A stretch of DNA of 64,000 nucleotides from Nostoc punctiforme NIES-2108 (GCA_003326195.1 LXQE01000162.1:25386-89385); one strand, 5' to 3'. Shown: positions 24,105 through 33,677, numbered from the stretch's first letter. Numbers and translations: made by a program. The notes: generated by a model not told the origin, from the letters alone.

Positions 24105-26501
24105 TTACTTTGTGCTAATCACCATCTGTAAATTTATTAACAAGTCGCTTGAGGTGTAGGGCTTGGATAAAAGGGTTTTAACACTATTACCAAGGTTTTT
24201 AATCATTTCATGATTGAATGCTAATCCACTAACACCAATAATTTTGATGTCTGGATTAATTTTTTTCAATACATTGATCGTTGTTGGCCCATCCATAGAT
24301 GGCATCATCATATCAACCAACACTACACTAATTTCTTGTTGATGTTTTGTATATAGTGCGAGCGCATCAATCCCATCACTAGCCACTAAAACTTTATAGG
24401 CATTTTGTTCTAACCAGGTTTGAGTAACCTCTCGAATTGAAGCTTCGTCATCAACAACAAGAATTAATTCTCCATGCCCTGCTGGTAATTTCTGATCTCT
24501 ATCTAATTTACCATCTACTTCGATTGTCTGCGTTACGGGTAAGCAAACTTGAAACTCTGTACCTTTGCCTACTTCACTAACTACATTCACAAAACCACTG
24601 TGGCTTTTGATAATGCCAAGGACTGTTGAAAGACCAAGCCCTGTACCTTTACCCACTTCTTTTGTTGTGAAAAATGGCTCAAAAATTCTATCTACTATTT
24701 CTCTTTTAATTCCTGTGCCTGTATCACGCACGGTAATCATTACATAAGAACCCACCTTAGCATCAATATTCATCCGGGCATAGTGGCTATCAACCCAAAA
24801 ATTCTTGGCAGAAATCTTTAAGATACCGCCATGAGGCATAGCATCACGAGCATTAATGCAGAGGTTCATCAGCACTTGGTGTAACTGAGTCGCATCGCCA
24901 AAGACATTCCACAGGTTTTTCTGGGGAACATCAATGTGGATTTCAATAGCTCTGGAAAATGTTTGCTTAACAATATTTTCAATTTCTAAAATGGAATTAC
25001 GTACCTGTAAAGTTTTAAAGTTACCTACAGATCCGCGTGAAAACCACAGCACTTGTTTAACTAAATCTGCTGCGCGTTTAATATTTGTTTCCATAATTGT
25101 TAGCCATTTCTGACTGTTTTCATCCGGCAGCTTTGGCTCTAAAAGTTGTACTGTCATCATCATGGGTGTCAGTGCATTATTGAGGTCGTGGGCGATGCCA
25201 CTTGCTAGAGTGCCAAGACTCTCCATCCGCTGGGCCCGGAGAAACTGCGCTTCGAGTTGCTTTTTCTCTGTAATGTCGGAGTTGACAATCAGAATGGATT
25301 TGGCTTGCCCCTGATGATCATTTACCAGTGTCCAGCGACTAGCAACGATGATTTCTTTGCCTTGTTTTGTGACTTGATGTAACTCACCTTGCCACGAACC
25401 ATTCTCAGCTAAAGTTTCCTGGATGTTTTTCAGTTGGTAAAAACTTGGCTTTCGATAAAAAAGCTGATTGGCATTCTTGTCCACTACTTCTTCTGCCATC
25501 CAACCGTAGAGATGTTCAGCCCCTTTATTCCAAAATTGAATTTGGTTAATCAAATTTTGAACGATAATTGCGTCTGTGGTGATGTTAAGCAAAGCAGCTT
25601 GCTCACGGATTTTCTGTTCTGCATCTTTGTGTTGGCGCAGCGCAGCTTGCTGTTCGGTAATATCAATTAGAAAGCCTGCCATCCGAGCAACTTTGCCTGT
25701 AGAGTCTAAAAAGATATACCCGTTATCCTCAACTGTGATGTAAGTGCCATCTTTACGACATACACGAAATTCAAGGTGGAATCGCTCTTTTGTGGATAAA
25801 ACGCGGTTAATCTCTTTGTTAAAGAAGTTTCGATCATCAGGATGAACCAATTCTAGCCAGCGGTTCAAACCTCCAAACATCTCAGGCATAGAGTAACCTA
25901 ATATTCGCTCTACATTGCCATCATATTTAATCTCATTGGTATGTAAGTGCCAGTCGTAGAGAATCTGACCACTTGCTTGAATTAGTGCTTGATAGCGATT
26001 GTTCCACTCATCTAATGCATCTGAATGACATCGTAGTTTTTCCTCTATCCGTAGGCGCTCCAAGATTTCGGTCTCTAAACGTTGATTTTGCTCTGTGAGT
26101 TTTTTTGTGAGGTTTCGTAAACGTAAATGGGTATTTACCCTAGCTAAAACCTCTTGATATTCTAGAGGTTTGGTAATGTAATCTACTGCGCCAAGATTCA
26201 AGCCTTTGACTTTATCTACCTTGTCACTCATGGCAGTTATAAATATTATGGGAATATCTTGAGTGGCTGGATTTTTTTTCAAAAGTCTACAAGTCTCAAA
26301 ACCGTCGATTACTGGCATTAATATATCTAGTAAAATCAGATCAGGCGAAGCATAAGCTGCCATTTTAACGGCACTTTGACCATCTTCAGCTACTAAAACT
26401 TGAAAACTGTAATACTCTAAAAAATCAAATAATACTTGTAAATTAACAGGAGTATCATCGACTATTAGAATAACAGGCTTTTCATTTTTATTAAAATTCA
26501 T
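24105..26501 (-). CDS. Hybrid sensor histidine kinase (REC-PAS-PAS-HisKA-HATPase-REC)
   Basis: A cytoplasmic two-component sensor of 798 residues without membrane segments. Order: N-terminal receiver (about 8-125, phospho-acceptor Asp59 in LILLDILMP), coiled linker, and two PAS/PAC domains at about 165-285 and 295-415. The dimerisation/phosphorylation helix has GIAHDLNNALTP, and the ATPase core has NLCINARDAMP, DTGTGI, EPFFTTKEVGKGTGLGLS. A C-terminal receiver has VVLVDMMMPSMDG. All catalytic motifs are intact. Two receivers and no DNA-binding domain suggest a phosphorelay, but no cognate partner is adjacent. A 70-codon frame overlaps its 5' end by 11 bp. Confidence 0.92.
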   Translation of the reverse strand: MNFNKNEKPVILIVDDTPVNLQVLFDFLEYYSFQVLVAEDGQSAVKMAAYASPDLILLDILMPVIDGFETCRLLKKNPATQDIPIIFITAMSDKVDKVKGLNLGAVDYITKPLEYQEVLARVNTHLRLRNLTKKLTEQNQRLETEILERLRIEEKLRCHSDALDEWNNRYQALIQASGQILYDWHLHTNEIKYDGNVERILGYSMPEMFGGLNRWLELVHPDDRNFFNKEINRVLSTKERFHLEFRVCRKDGTYITVEDNGYIFLDSTGKVARMAGFLIDITEQQAALRQHKDAEQKIREQAALLNITTDAIIVQNLINQIQFWNKGAEHLYGWMAEEVVDKNANQLFYRKPSFYQLKNIQETLAENGSWQGELHQVTKQGKEIIVASRWTLVNDHQGQAKSILIVNSDITEKKQLEAQFLRAQRMESLGTLASGIAHDLNNALTPMMMTVQLLEPKLPDENSQKWLTIMETNIKRAADLVKQVLWFSRGSVGNFKTLQVRNSILEIENIVKQTFSRAIEIHIDVPQKNLWNVFGDATQLHQVLMNLCINARDAMPHGGILKISAKNFWVDSHYARMNIDAKVGSYVMITVRDTGTGIKREIVDRIFEPFFTTKEVGKGTGLGLSTVLGIIKSHSGFVNVVSEVGKGTEFQVCLPVTQTIEVDGKLDRDQKLPAGHGELILVVDDEASIREVTQTWLEQNAYKVLVASDGIDALALYTKHQQEISVVLVDMMMPSMDGPTTINVLKKINPDIKIIGVSGLAFNHEMIKNLGNSVKTLLSKPYTSSDLLINLQMVISTK

Positions 26502-26703
26502 GCTTGCCTCTTATTAATTTTTTTTTAAAATTATCGAATTTGTTTGCCTTGAAAATAAAATCCTTGACAACTTGATGAACATCTGTGGCAGATGGTACTT
26601 TATCACCTACTTGTTGGAATGGCAAAAAAACTTTGCTATTTCGACTATCTCTTGGTTGATTTGGCACATCATATTTTCTGCCAATTTTTTTAGATATTGA
26701 CAA
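26491..26703 (-). CDS. Doubtful 70-codon frame overlapping the hybrid kinase start
   Basis: An open frame from TTG 26703 encodes a basic, unrecognised 70-residue protein whose end overlaps the kinase start by 11 bp, an arrangement typical of coupled genes. The protein has no domain that I can identify, and the start is a weak TTG without a clear ribosome binding site. It may be a short upstream gene, a gene remnant or chance. Confidence 0.25.
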   Translation of the reverse strand: MSISKKIGRKYDVPNQPRDSRNSKVFLPFQQVGDKVPSATDVHQVVKDFIFKANKFDNFKKKLIRGKHEF

Positions 26704-26949
26704 ATTTTGGACTTGAAATTAAAAAGATTTAATTAAAAGTAAACTATGTCCACAAAATGCCTATATCTCAAATACGGTTGGATTAAGAAAAGCGCAACTC
26801 AACAAAGCCCCGGAAATGTTGCTTTATCCTGTGGGAAGACCCTTCTGTACGAGAGGCTTGCGACACGCTATGCGAACGCCAACGCGTCTACGTTCCTCAG
26901 AGACCATCGCACTTTTATCCTCTTTCCAAAAACAAATCAATATAGTTAA

Positions 26950-26973
26950 GGGCGCACAGCTAGCTGCACGCCC
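26950..26973. repeat. Short palindromic repeat (gggcg...agctagct...cgccc)
   Basis: A hairpin with arms gggcg and cgccc around the perfect palindrome agctagct, downstream of the WcaF-like gene. The neighbouring 26820-26920 stretch contains pieces such as gcttgcgacacgctatgcgaacgcc that look like dispersed Nostoc repeats. No gene is supported in 26704-26994. Confidence 0.55.
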
Positions 26974-26994
26974 CTACTACGTTTATCTATAAAA

Positions 26995-27576
26995 TCATGG
27001 GGTTGTGGAGGGATCGAGTTTTAGCCGAGCTGTTTTAGGACGACATGGGCTTCCCCAACAAACCTGCCCAGAAGGCATATTAGTAAAAACACTACTACGA
27101 GCGCCAATCACAGCATTAGCTCCGATTTGCACTCCTGGCCCAACAAAACAATCTGCTGCTACCCATGCACCATTTTCAATGGTGATACTCGCTGTTTTCA
27201 ACCCAAAAGCAGGATCTTGGAGATCGTGAGTACCAGTACACAGGTAACTTTTTTGGGAAATTACGCAATGTTCACCGATATGGATTTGATCGAGGCTATA
27301 TAAAACTACGTTATCTCCAATCCAACTGTAGTTACCAATGGTGACTTTCCAGGGGTAGGTGAATCGGGCTGTGGGTCGAATTAATACACCTTTGCCGATA
27401 CGAGCGCCAAATAATCGTAGCAAAGCACAACGCAGAATATTTAACGGTTGAGGAGTAAGGGGAAAGGCGATCGCTTGTACAAACCACCATAATAAAACAT
27501 ACCAACCTGGACGCCCCCGGTCAAACCAAGATTGGTCATATTTGCGTAAATCTACGAAAGGTTGGTCATTAGTCAT
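26995..27576 (-). CDS. WcaF-type hexapeptide-repeat acetyltransferase (HpsU-like)
   Basis: O-acetyltransferase probably modifying a surface polysaccharide. The 193-residue protein has an N-terminal aromatic region with a hydrophobic stretch (VLLWWFVQAIAFPL). It continues into left-handed beta-helix hexapeptides (IGKGVLIRPTARFTYPWKV, then IGNYSWIGDNVVLY, and IGANAVIGARSSV). The catalytic His lies in CTGTHDLQDP. This is the WcaF/colanic acid acetyltransferase pattern. Together with two adjacent family-2 glycosyltransferases it resembles the hormogonium polysaccharide gene set of filamentous cyanobacteria, where such an enzyme is called HpsU; that link is inference. Confidence 0.82.
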   Translation of the reverse strand: MTNDQPFVDLRKYDQSWFDRGRPGWYVLLWWFVQAIAFPLTPQPLNILRCALLRLFGARIGKGVLIRPTARFTYPWKVTIGNYSWIGDNVVLYSLDQIHIGEHCVISQKSYLCTGTHDLQDPAFGLKTASITIENGAWVAADCFVGPGVQIGANAVIGARSSVFTNMPSGQVCWGSPCRPKTARLKLDPSTTP

Positions 27577-27656
27577 TTAATTTTAGATTTTAGATTTTAG
27601 ATTTTAGATTTTAAATTTTTCCTTTAATCCAAAATTCAAAATTCAAAATCTAAAAT
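27575..27656. repeat. Tandem repeat pair (ttagatt / aaaattc)
   Basis: Heptamer-like units attttagattttag on one side and aaaattcaaaatctaaaa on the other can pair as a long A/T hairpin. It fills the spacer between the acetyltransferase and glycosyltransferase genes. Confidence 0.75.
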
Positions 27657-27664
27657 TGGTATAT

Positions 27665-28621
27665 TTAAGAGTCAATAGTCAATAGCTTTGCTTCTGCTTC
27701 TCTGCTCCCCTGCTCCTCTGCTCCTTCATCCGGGATAGTTGCAGTATTTAAGTGACCACCGCAGTTGCGTAATTCGTAAAGTTTAACGCCAATCTGATAT
27801 TCATATTGACTCAGCAATCGCCCATATATATATCCTGCTTTGCCATCTAAAAAACCGCGTTGAATTATATAAAACAAAATAAACCGCAACATCGGTTTAA
27901 ATGGTAGGCGTACCCAAACTTTTTTCAGAAATCGTTTGCGTTGCACGGCATCGCCAAATAGATTAGCGCCGATAGTACCGCTATCATCTTTACCTGCAAG
28001 AATATTAAAATAAACACTGGCTTCCCAGTTTGAATAGCGGTTATGGCGTTCTAACCAGTGGTAAAGGTCGCGGAAGTCCTCGTGAAGCATATCATTTTTG
28101 AGATACCCAACTTTCCCTTGCAAAATAACGTGTTCGTGAACTTCGTTATCACCAGTATTAGGAATATCTTCTGTATTTAGATTTTCGTAGCGACCTTTTT
28201 TATGTTGAAATAAACGTAGATTCCAATCAGGATATTTACCACCATAACGAATCCATTTTCCTAAGAAAAATACGCGACGGTTGAGATAATAACCTGTATA
28301 TTCATCATTTTGAATTGCTTGGTCAATTTCTTCCCAAAGTTCCGGGGTGATGCGCTCATCACAATCTACAATTAGCACCCATTCATTACGAAAAGGTAGA
28401 TTATCTAAAGACCAGTTTTTCTTTTTGGGCCAGCGTCCATTGAAATTGAATTGCACGACATTTACACCGTGACTTTTAGCAATTTCAATGCTGTTGTCGG
28501 TACTTTGAGAATCTACTACAAATATTTCATCTGCTCTGCTGAGGCTAGCAAGGCAAGCAGGCAAGTTAGCTTGTTCGTTTTTTGCCGGAATTAGTACTGA
28601 AACTGGTATTTTAGATGACAT
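27665..28621 (-). CDS. Family 2 glycosyltransferase (WaaE/KdtX-like)
   Basis: Transfers a sugar from a nucleotide donor in polysaccharide synthesis at the inner face of the plasma membrane. The 318-residue protein has the GT-A fold: PVSVLIPAKNEQANLPACL, DEIFVVDSQSTDNS, the GRWPKKKNWSLDNL segment typical of WaaE-like enzymes, and VDCDERITPELW with the DxD-type metal site. The last 20 or so residues (GAEEQGSREAEAKLL) are encoded by an intergenic-type ctcctctgctcc tandem repeat, so the C-terminus seems to have been extended by repeat read-through. It lies 24 bp downstream of another glycosyltransferase and 88 bp upstream of the acetyltransferase, in one operon. Confidence 0.88.
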   Translation of the reverse strand: MSSKIPVSVLIPAKNEQANLPACLASLSRADEIFVVDSQSTDNSIEIAKSHGVNVVQFNFNGRWPKKKNWSLDNLPFRNEWVLIVDCDERITPELWEEIDQAIQNDEYTGYYLNRRVFFLGKWIRYGGKYPDWNLRLFQHKKGRYENLNTEDIPNTGDNEVHEHVILQGKVGYLKNDMLHEDFRDLYHWLERHNRYSNWEASVYFNILAGKDDSGTIGANLFGDAVQRKRFLKKVWVRLPFKPMLRFILFYIIQRGFLDGKAGYIYGRLLSQYEYQIGVKLYELRNCGGHLNTATIPDEGAEEQGSREAEAKLLTIDS

Positions 28622-28645
28622 ATTGAGTAGAAATTATGTTACTGT

Positions 28646-29578
28646 TTATTTCTTATTTGATGTAGATAAAAGACCCTGAATAGCAGCATTTAAGTAACCA
28701 ATCTGACCGTAAGCATACACCAGTTTGTCAAATCGTTCTGCTGGATCTGAGAAATATTGTAATGCTTTATACAAGCCTCGCACAAACCGTTCGCTACCTC
28801 TCTGCAATTGAGCGATCCCAGCTTTACCAGCGAGTTGTTCTCGATAGCATTCACTGATACCCTGCCACCAGCCTCGGTTTAAAAACCAAGAGCGTTGGAG
28901 GCGTTCTGGGGCTACATTGTGAGCGACGAGTGCTTCGGGAAGATAAGCAACTTGCCAACCACGCTGTAGGGCGAATTCGGTCATTTGCAGTTCTTCGTTA
29001 GATAATAAATTTTTCCCCACTCTACCGAGATGAGGATCGAAACCGCCAATTTCTTCTAGGAAACTGCGGCGGATAGAGTAATTTAAGCCTCTGGGTGTTG
29101 AGCCAGGTTGCTCAATGTAGATGTTACTGTCACCTAAGTCGTATGCACCCAGATTTGCAGCTAGTCCCGGAGATAGCCACCGTGGTTGTTGAATTCCTGG
29201 AGGCCACAGGAGAGTGACTTTGCCACCTGCGATCGCTAGCTTAGAATTATTGTAATAGGCAGAATATAAAACTTGTAGCCAGCCTTGACTGGCAACGGCA
29301 TCGTCATCTAGATAAGTAAGAATATCACCACTGGCTACCTTTGCACCCGTGTTGCGGGCGACAGATAAACCAATGGTGGGTTCAAAAACATACTTCAGGC
29401 GCGGATTGTGGGTTCTTTGTTCTACAACTTCACGAGTGCGATCGCTAGAGCCGTTATCAACTACCACAATTTCAAAGTCAGCAGCAAAATCCTGCTCTAA
29501 AAGACTATCAATTGCAGCCCCTAAATAGGTATCTCGATTGTGAGTACAGATAATGGCAGAGATTTGGATGTCTGGCAT
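28646..29578 (-). CDS. Family 2 glycosyltransferase of a surface polysaccharide operon
   Basis: A 310-residue GT-A glycosyltransferase, probably the first gene of a three-gene operon with the following transferase and acetyltransferase. Motifs are ISAIICTHNRDTYLGAAIDS, VVVDNGSSDRTREVV, LTYLDDDAVA (metal-binding acidic cluster), and a family acceptor-side motif NEELQMTEFALQRGW. No membrane segments are evident. Gene content fits hormogonium polysaccharide synthesis in filamentous cyanobacteria, but I cannot assign an individual hps letter from the sequence. Confidence 0.87.
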   Translation of the reverse strand: MPDIQISAIICTHNRDTYLGAAIDSLLEQDFAADFEIVVVDNGSSDRTREVVEQRTHNPRLKYVFEPTIGLSVARNTGAKVASGDILTYLDDDAVASQGWLQVLYSAYYNNSKLAIAGGKVTLLWPPGIQQPRWLSPGLAANLGAYDLGDSNIYIEQPGSTPRGLNYSIRRSFLEEIGGFDPHLGRVGKNLLSNEELQMTEFALQRGWQVAYLPEALVAHNVAPERLQRSWFLNRGWWQGISECYREQLAGKAGIAQLQRGSERFVRGLYKALQYFSDPAERFDKLVYAYGQIGYLNAAIQGLLSTSNKK

Positions 29579-29610
29579 AGATTGAATTTTGGATTTGAGA
29601 TTTGGGACTT

Positions 29611-29672
29611 TCCTTCGGAACGCTACACGTAGCTTGCTTTCCCGGAGGGGTACGGCTACGCTCAGTCGAACG
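29611..29672. repeat. Dispersed cyanobacterial repeat fragment
   Basis: A G/C-rich block (gaacgctacacgtagcttgc, then cccggaggggtacggctacg) with internal partial palindromes stands out from its AT-rich surroundings. It resembles dispersed Nostoc repeat sequences seen also near 26840 and 42963. Confidence 0.5.
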
Positions 29673-29777
29673 ATTTTAGATTAAAATCTAAATCCAACGC
29701 ATAACTGCTGAGAGTTAATCTAAACCAAAAGTTACCGACCTACCAACCGAGTTTCTTCGGAAATAATCTTTAAAACT

Positions 29778-30605
29778 TTACGTTTGTTGAATATGACTGT
29801 GTAAAACTACAAGAGTTTGCGCCAGTTGACTAAGGCGGGTTTCCAAAGATTGCTTGCGCCCTAACAGTTGACGTAACTTTTGGTAACGAGCGATCGCCAT
29901 ACTAACATTGGGCACCTGATCCGGTGGACATGGACGTGACCAAACTTTACCAGTATCGTCTACACCACAGAGGCGATAGCCAGTAATAGATGATTGATAA
30001 GATACTTTTCCACCAGTAGCACAAATTTCTTCTACGTAGTTCATCAGGCGGTCAACTTCTGCATGACGCAGTGTCGCAGTTCCTCCTGGTTCTGGTTCGG
30101 TGGGATTGGATTCTAACCAGCCATTGACAATTGGCCCTTCTAAGTAAATATCCTGAATTTGTTTCAAAATATTTTGCAATTCTGTTTGCCAATCGGCCAC
30201 AGTTTCCTGAATTTCTTGCAAGAGATTCATCGCTAATGCTGGATTAGCACCGTGGCGATGGCTACTAAAGGTCGGAGTTTTCAACTTGGGTAGGCTGGGT
30301 GTTTTGTTACCATTCTCTTCTGCTTGAAAGGTCTGCACAGATTCATGGTGAGGAAAGAAATTTTGGTCAGAAGGATAATCAGTCTCAGTATTTACACTCA
30401 AGTCTATTGTTTGTCCTTGTGACTTTGCTTCCCCATCCTCAGAGGATGAAATTTGTGTACTTTCTGTAGGTTCGTTAGCTCCGACGCTGATTCTAAAAGA
30501 GAAAGGCCGTTTTGTTGTCGAATCAGTTGTTTCGGCAGTAGAGGCAGTGCCGCGATTGCCTAAATCGTGTAGAGTTGCTTCAATGCGTTTTAAGCCTGCG
30601 TTCAT
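29778..30605 (-). CDS. Conserved cyanobacterial hypothetical protein with disordered N-terminus
   Basis: A 275-residue protein that I do not recognise. Residues 1-130 are Ser/Thr/Glu-rich and probably disordered. About 135-175 forms a helix with ETVADWQTELQNILKQIQ. A compact part at about 185-235 contains VDRLMNYVEEICATGG and YRLCGVDDTGKVWSRPCPP, a pattern suggesting a small beta domain. The last 35 residues are a coiled coil. No signal peptide or membrane segment. It is divergent from cobU with a 237-bp spacer and has no partner gene. Confidence 0.65.
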   Translation of the reverse strand: MNAGLKRIEATLHDLGNRGTASTAETTDSTTKRPFSFRISVGANEPTESTQISSSEDGEAKSQGQTIDLSVNTETDYPSDQNFFPHHESVQTFQAEENGNKTPSLPKLKTPTFSSHRHGANPALAMNLLQEIQETVADWQTELQNILKQIQDIYLEGPIVNGWLESNPTEPEPGGTATLRHAEVDRLMNYVEEICATGGKVSYQSSITGYRLCGVDDTGKVWSRPCPPDQVPNVSMAIARYQKLRQLLGRKQSLETRLSQLAQTLVVLHSHIQQT

Positions 30606-30842
30606 AAAGACATCCTAAAGTTTGCTGTCCCCAGTATTGAATAATTAAGAGTGGGGTAGTTGGGATTTTTGGCTTTTGCCAGTTGTAGCATCTAATGATG
30701 TTGGTGCTAATTTTATCCCTTAAAAGTTATTTGAAACAAAAAATCTCACCAATGAAGTAAAAAAATGTGGTGATAAATTGTAACCGTGGGTATGTGGAGG
30801 ACTGCCTCCTGCCTCTCTTGTTAAAATACTCAGTAAAAAACT

Positions 30843-31418
30843 TTGGGTAAAATCATCTTAGTAACAGGGCCAGCCCGATCTGGTAAAAGTGAATGGGCAG
30901 AAACTTTAGCCATGCAGTCAGGAAAAGCAGTTGTTTATGTAGCAACAGCCACCGATAACCCAGATGACCAAGAGTGGCATCAACGTATTTTAGAACACCA
31001 ACAACGTCGTCCCCAAAACTGGGTAACTTTATCTGTACCTGTGGAACTGTCTGCTACCCTTGCTGATGCCAAACCCTATACCTGTCTTTTAGTTGATTCT
31101 TTAGGAACTTGGGTTGCTAATCTCCTAGAACAGGACGAATCTAGCTGGGAAAATACCCTTGCAGAGTTTTTGGAGACGGTGGAACTGGTTGCTGCTGATA
31201 TGCTGTTCGTAGCAGAAGAGGTGGGTTGGGGTGTGATACCAGCTTATCCCCTTGGGAGGGCGTTCCGCGATCGCCTGGGTTCTTTAGTACGCCAGCTAGC
31301 AACACTTAGCGAAACTGTTTATTTAGTGACTGGTGGTCATGTCCTCAATCTCAGCATCCTTGGTTCGCCATTGCCAAATAAAGGAGATGCTGGAACATTC
31401 AGAAGTCAAGATTCTTAA
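30843..31418 (+). CDS. cobU: Adenosylcobinamide kinase/adenosylcobinamide-phosphate guanylyltransferase CobU
   Basis: Activates adenosylcobinamide to its GDP form in nucleotide-loop assembly of cobalamin. The 191-residue protein has the P-loop GPARSGKSEWAE at about 7-18, YVATATDNPDDQEW, and the RILEHQQRRPQNW segment with the His that carries GMP. LLVDSLGTWVANLL is followed by the late VAEEVGWGVIPAYPLGRAFRD motif. The only possible start is TTG 30843, since an in-frame stop lies at 30834. I see no cobalamin riboswitch upstream. The final residues (DAGTFRSQDS) are not part of the conserved domain. Confidence 0.92.
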   Translation: MGKIILVTGPARSGKSEWAETLAMQSGKAVVYVATATDNPDDQEWHQRILEHQQRRPQNWVTLSVPVELSATLADAKPYTCLLVDSLGTWVANLLEQDESSWENTLAEFLETVELVAADMLFVAEEVGWGVIPAYPLGRAFRDRLGSLVRQLATLSETVYLVTGGHVLNLSILGSPLPNKGDAGTFRSQDS

Positions 31419-31470
31419 CTCTTGATTCAAATTAATCCAAAATCCAAAATCTAAAATCTAAAATTGTATT

Positions 31471-31890
31471 ATGGCAACCAAACAAGAAGTTAGAGGATAC
31501 CTTGCCTACTGGTTTCAGTTGGGTAAGAAAGTAATTACGGGCAACGGTGAGGCAAGCTTTTTGCCCCAATCGGTGCTAGATGGCGATCACTATAGTGAAG
31601 AATTTGAAGAGTGCTGGCAAAAAATTACCTCGCCGGAATCGGGTGATTGTTACCTGGAGGGTACACATGAAACCATTACTGAATTGTTGACACCAGCATG
31701 GGATATGCTGCCTTGCAGCCGATGCAGTATGCCAGTAGCCGCGCGAAACGTCGGGATGCCGGCGTTGTTATGTCCCTGCAATGATTTACCTAACTGGCCA
31801 AATACTGAATTGCCAGCACCGCGAGAGCCAATTAAAACTCAAGACCAACTCCAAACAATTCGCGATCGACTTGTAAAGAATATTACATAA
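31471..31890 (+). CDS. Conserved cyanobacterial hypothetical protein with Cys-rich metal-site motif
   Basis: A 139-residue protein, not recognised by name. It has an N-terminal helical part with VRGYLAYWFQLGKKV and a central acidic region. A Cys motif near 82-103 (PCSRCSMPVAAR ... LLCPCND) of the CxxC...CxC type probably binds zinc or iron. The tail is basic. It follows cobU by 52 bp, with an ccaaaatctaaaatc tandem repeat in the gap, and may share its transcript. No function is inferred. Confidence 0.65.
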   Translation: MATKQEVRGYLAYWFQLGKKVITGNGEASFLPQSVLDGDHYSEEFEECWQKITSPESGDCYLEGTHETITELLTPAWDMLPCSRCSMPVAARNVGMPALLCPCNDLPNWPNTELPAPREPIKTQDQLQTIRDRLVKNIT

Positions 31891-32145
31891 ACAAACAACT
31901 AATTTGGAAATCTGACAACTTTTTTCTAATTTTCTAATTATTTGATTATTTTAATTTCTCCTGTAGTGCCCTTGAGTCCCTTGAGTCTCACTACAGAATT
32001 TTTGTATGCCTGTACTAGCTAGGAAAAAATAACTATTGGTTCTTAACTATGCCCAATCCCCAAAATCCTAAATATTTTACTCATTAACCGTGCCACTATA
32101 GAAAATAGAGCTGCAAATTGAGCAATAGGAAGACTAAAGAACACT

Positions 32146-33105
32146 GTGCAGATAACATTCTTAGGGACGAGTTCCGGTGTACCCACGCGATCGCGCAATG
32201 TTTCCAGTGTCGCCCTGAGATTACCCCAAAGGGCAGAACTGTGGTTATTCGACTGTGGCGAAGGTACTCAGCATCAAATTATGCGGAGTGAACTGAAAAT
32301 CAGTCAACTCTCCCGAATTTTTATCACCCACATGCACGGCGACCATATCTTTGGCTTGATGGGACTTCTTGCTACTTGCGGCTTGGCTGGCAATGTAGAA
32401 CGAATTGATATCTATGGCCCACCTGGATTAAATGATTACATTCAATCCGCCTCACGTTATTCCTACACCCACTTTTCTTACCCAATCAAAGTTCACGCCG
32501 TCCATCCAGGGGTAATTTATGAAGACGATGACTTCACCGTTAGTTGCGGTAATTTGCATCATCGCATCACAGCTTTCGGCTACCGCGTAGCCGAAAAAGA
32601 CCGAGCCGGACGCTTTGATGTGGAAAAAGCCAAGGCGTTGCAAATTCCTCCTGGTCGGGTTTACGGTCAACTCAAGCGCGGTGAAACAGTTACCCTTGCA
32701 GACGGACGGGTGATTGATGGCACACAATTGTGCGGTCCTACAGAAATTGGTCGAAAGATTGCCTATTGTACAGACACAATTTATTGTGATGGTGCAGTGG
32801 AATTAGCTCATGATGTCGATGTATTAATTCACGAAGCAACCTTTGCCCATCAAGATGCAGATATGGCTTTCCAGCGGTTGCATTCCACAACCACAATGGC
32901 AGCACAAACAGCCTTAGCCGCTGGGGCGCATCGACTGATTATGAGTCATTTCAGTCCCCGCTATGCTCCCGGAAATACTTTGGAGTTGAAGGATCTGCTG
33001 AAAGAAGCTCGTGCTATTTTTCCCCGTACTGATATGGCTTACGATTTTATGATTCATGAAGTACCCAGACGGCGGGAAGTAGAGTTAACCAAGGTAAGCG
33101 TTTAA
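32146..33105 (+). CDS. rnz: Ribonuclease Z
   Basis: Endonuclease that trims the 3' trailer of pre-tRNAs. The 319-residue short-form protein starts at GTG 32146 (MQITFLGTSSGVPT) and carries the beta-lactamase-fold metal motifs: THMHGDHIFGLMG at about 61-73, GNLHHRITAFGYR, the later CTDTIYCDGAVELA, and SHFSPRY with the final His ligand. Motif order and length match RNase Z. About 255 bp of AT-rich DNA without a gene precedes it. Confidence 0.95.
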   Translation: MQITFLGTSSGVPTRSRNVSSVALRLPQRAELWLFDCGEGTQHQIMRSELKISQLSRIFITHMHGDHIFGLMGLLATCGLAGNVERIDIYGPPGLNDYIQSASRYSYTHFSYPIKVHAVHPGVIYEDDDFTVSCGNLHHRITAFGYRVAEKDRAGRFDVEKAKALQIPPGRVYGQLKRGETVTLADGRVIDGTQLCGPTEIGRKIAYCTDTIYCDGAVELAHDVDVLIHEATFAHQDADMAFQRLHSTTTMAAQTALAAGAHRLIMSHFSPRYAPGNTLELKDLLKEARAIFPRTDMAYDFMIHEVPRRREVELTKVSV

Positions 33106-33107
33106 AT

Positions 33108-33170
33108 TTTGGATTTTAGATTTTAGATTTCCTATTGAACGCTTCTAATCTAAAATCTAAAATTAACCAG
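33108..33170. repeat. Tandem repeat hairpin (attttagattttag)
   Basis: Heptamer units (ggattttagattttagattt) are followed 20 bp later by their inverse (aatctaaaatctaaaatt). The pair forms a long A/T hairpin after the rnz stop and could terminate transcription. Confidence 0.75.
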
Positions 33171-33677
33171 GCTCTATCTTAGATTTTAATAGCCTCATCA
33201 TAATATCAAGCAAATAAACAGTAGCTTCGTTTTCCGAGTAAGTCAACTATTTAACCAACAATTTACGGTTAACTAGATGTATCAATAATATACAAATAGT
33301 ATGGTTTAAATATTTTTCTCAATGTATTTTTTATATTACAAGTTATCAAAACAACTTTAATATATAGCAGTGTTGTGAATCGGATAATTTTATACTCAAA
33401 TACTTAGGAAAAATAATTAATTTTTCGTCAAGATTTTTCTTCTTTCAATAAAATATTTATTAAAAATTTATCCTTCCAACACTGATTAAGAATTTATATG
33501 CATGAATTGATGAACATGAAAGCGCCAGTTTGCATAATATTATGCCAAATTAGCTTGTCATTGTTGGAAGAAGAATTAAGTATGCGATCGCAGCTATTAG
33601 GTGTAAAAAAAATCATTTCATATTTATCATAAATCTTCCAAATAAATATAGTGTTTCGATATTAGAGGAGTTTAATA
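33171..33677. other. Gene-free AT-rich region upstream of the Wzc-like gene
   Basis: About 500 bp without a credible reading frame on either strand. It is AT-rich with one HIP1 octamer at about 33585. It probably holds the promoter and a long 5'-UTR of the Wzc-like gene. An aaagcgccag segment near 33520 and an attagaggagt ribosome-binding site near 33663 are the only notable elements. Confidence 0.5.

Noticed and set aside
26746..26949. 67-codon plus-strand frame after the hybrid kinase gene
   Set aside because: It runs through dispersed repeat fragments and has no conserved features.
30606..30842. Possible cobalamin riboswitch before cobU
   Set aside because: No B12-box-like sequence or suitable stem set; only a 5-bp hairpin (ggagg/cctcc) near 30800.
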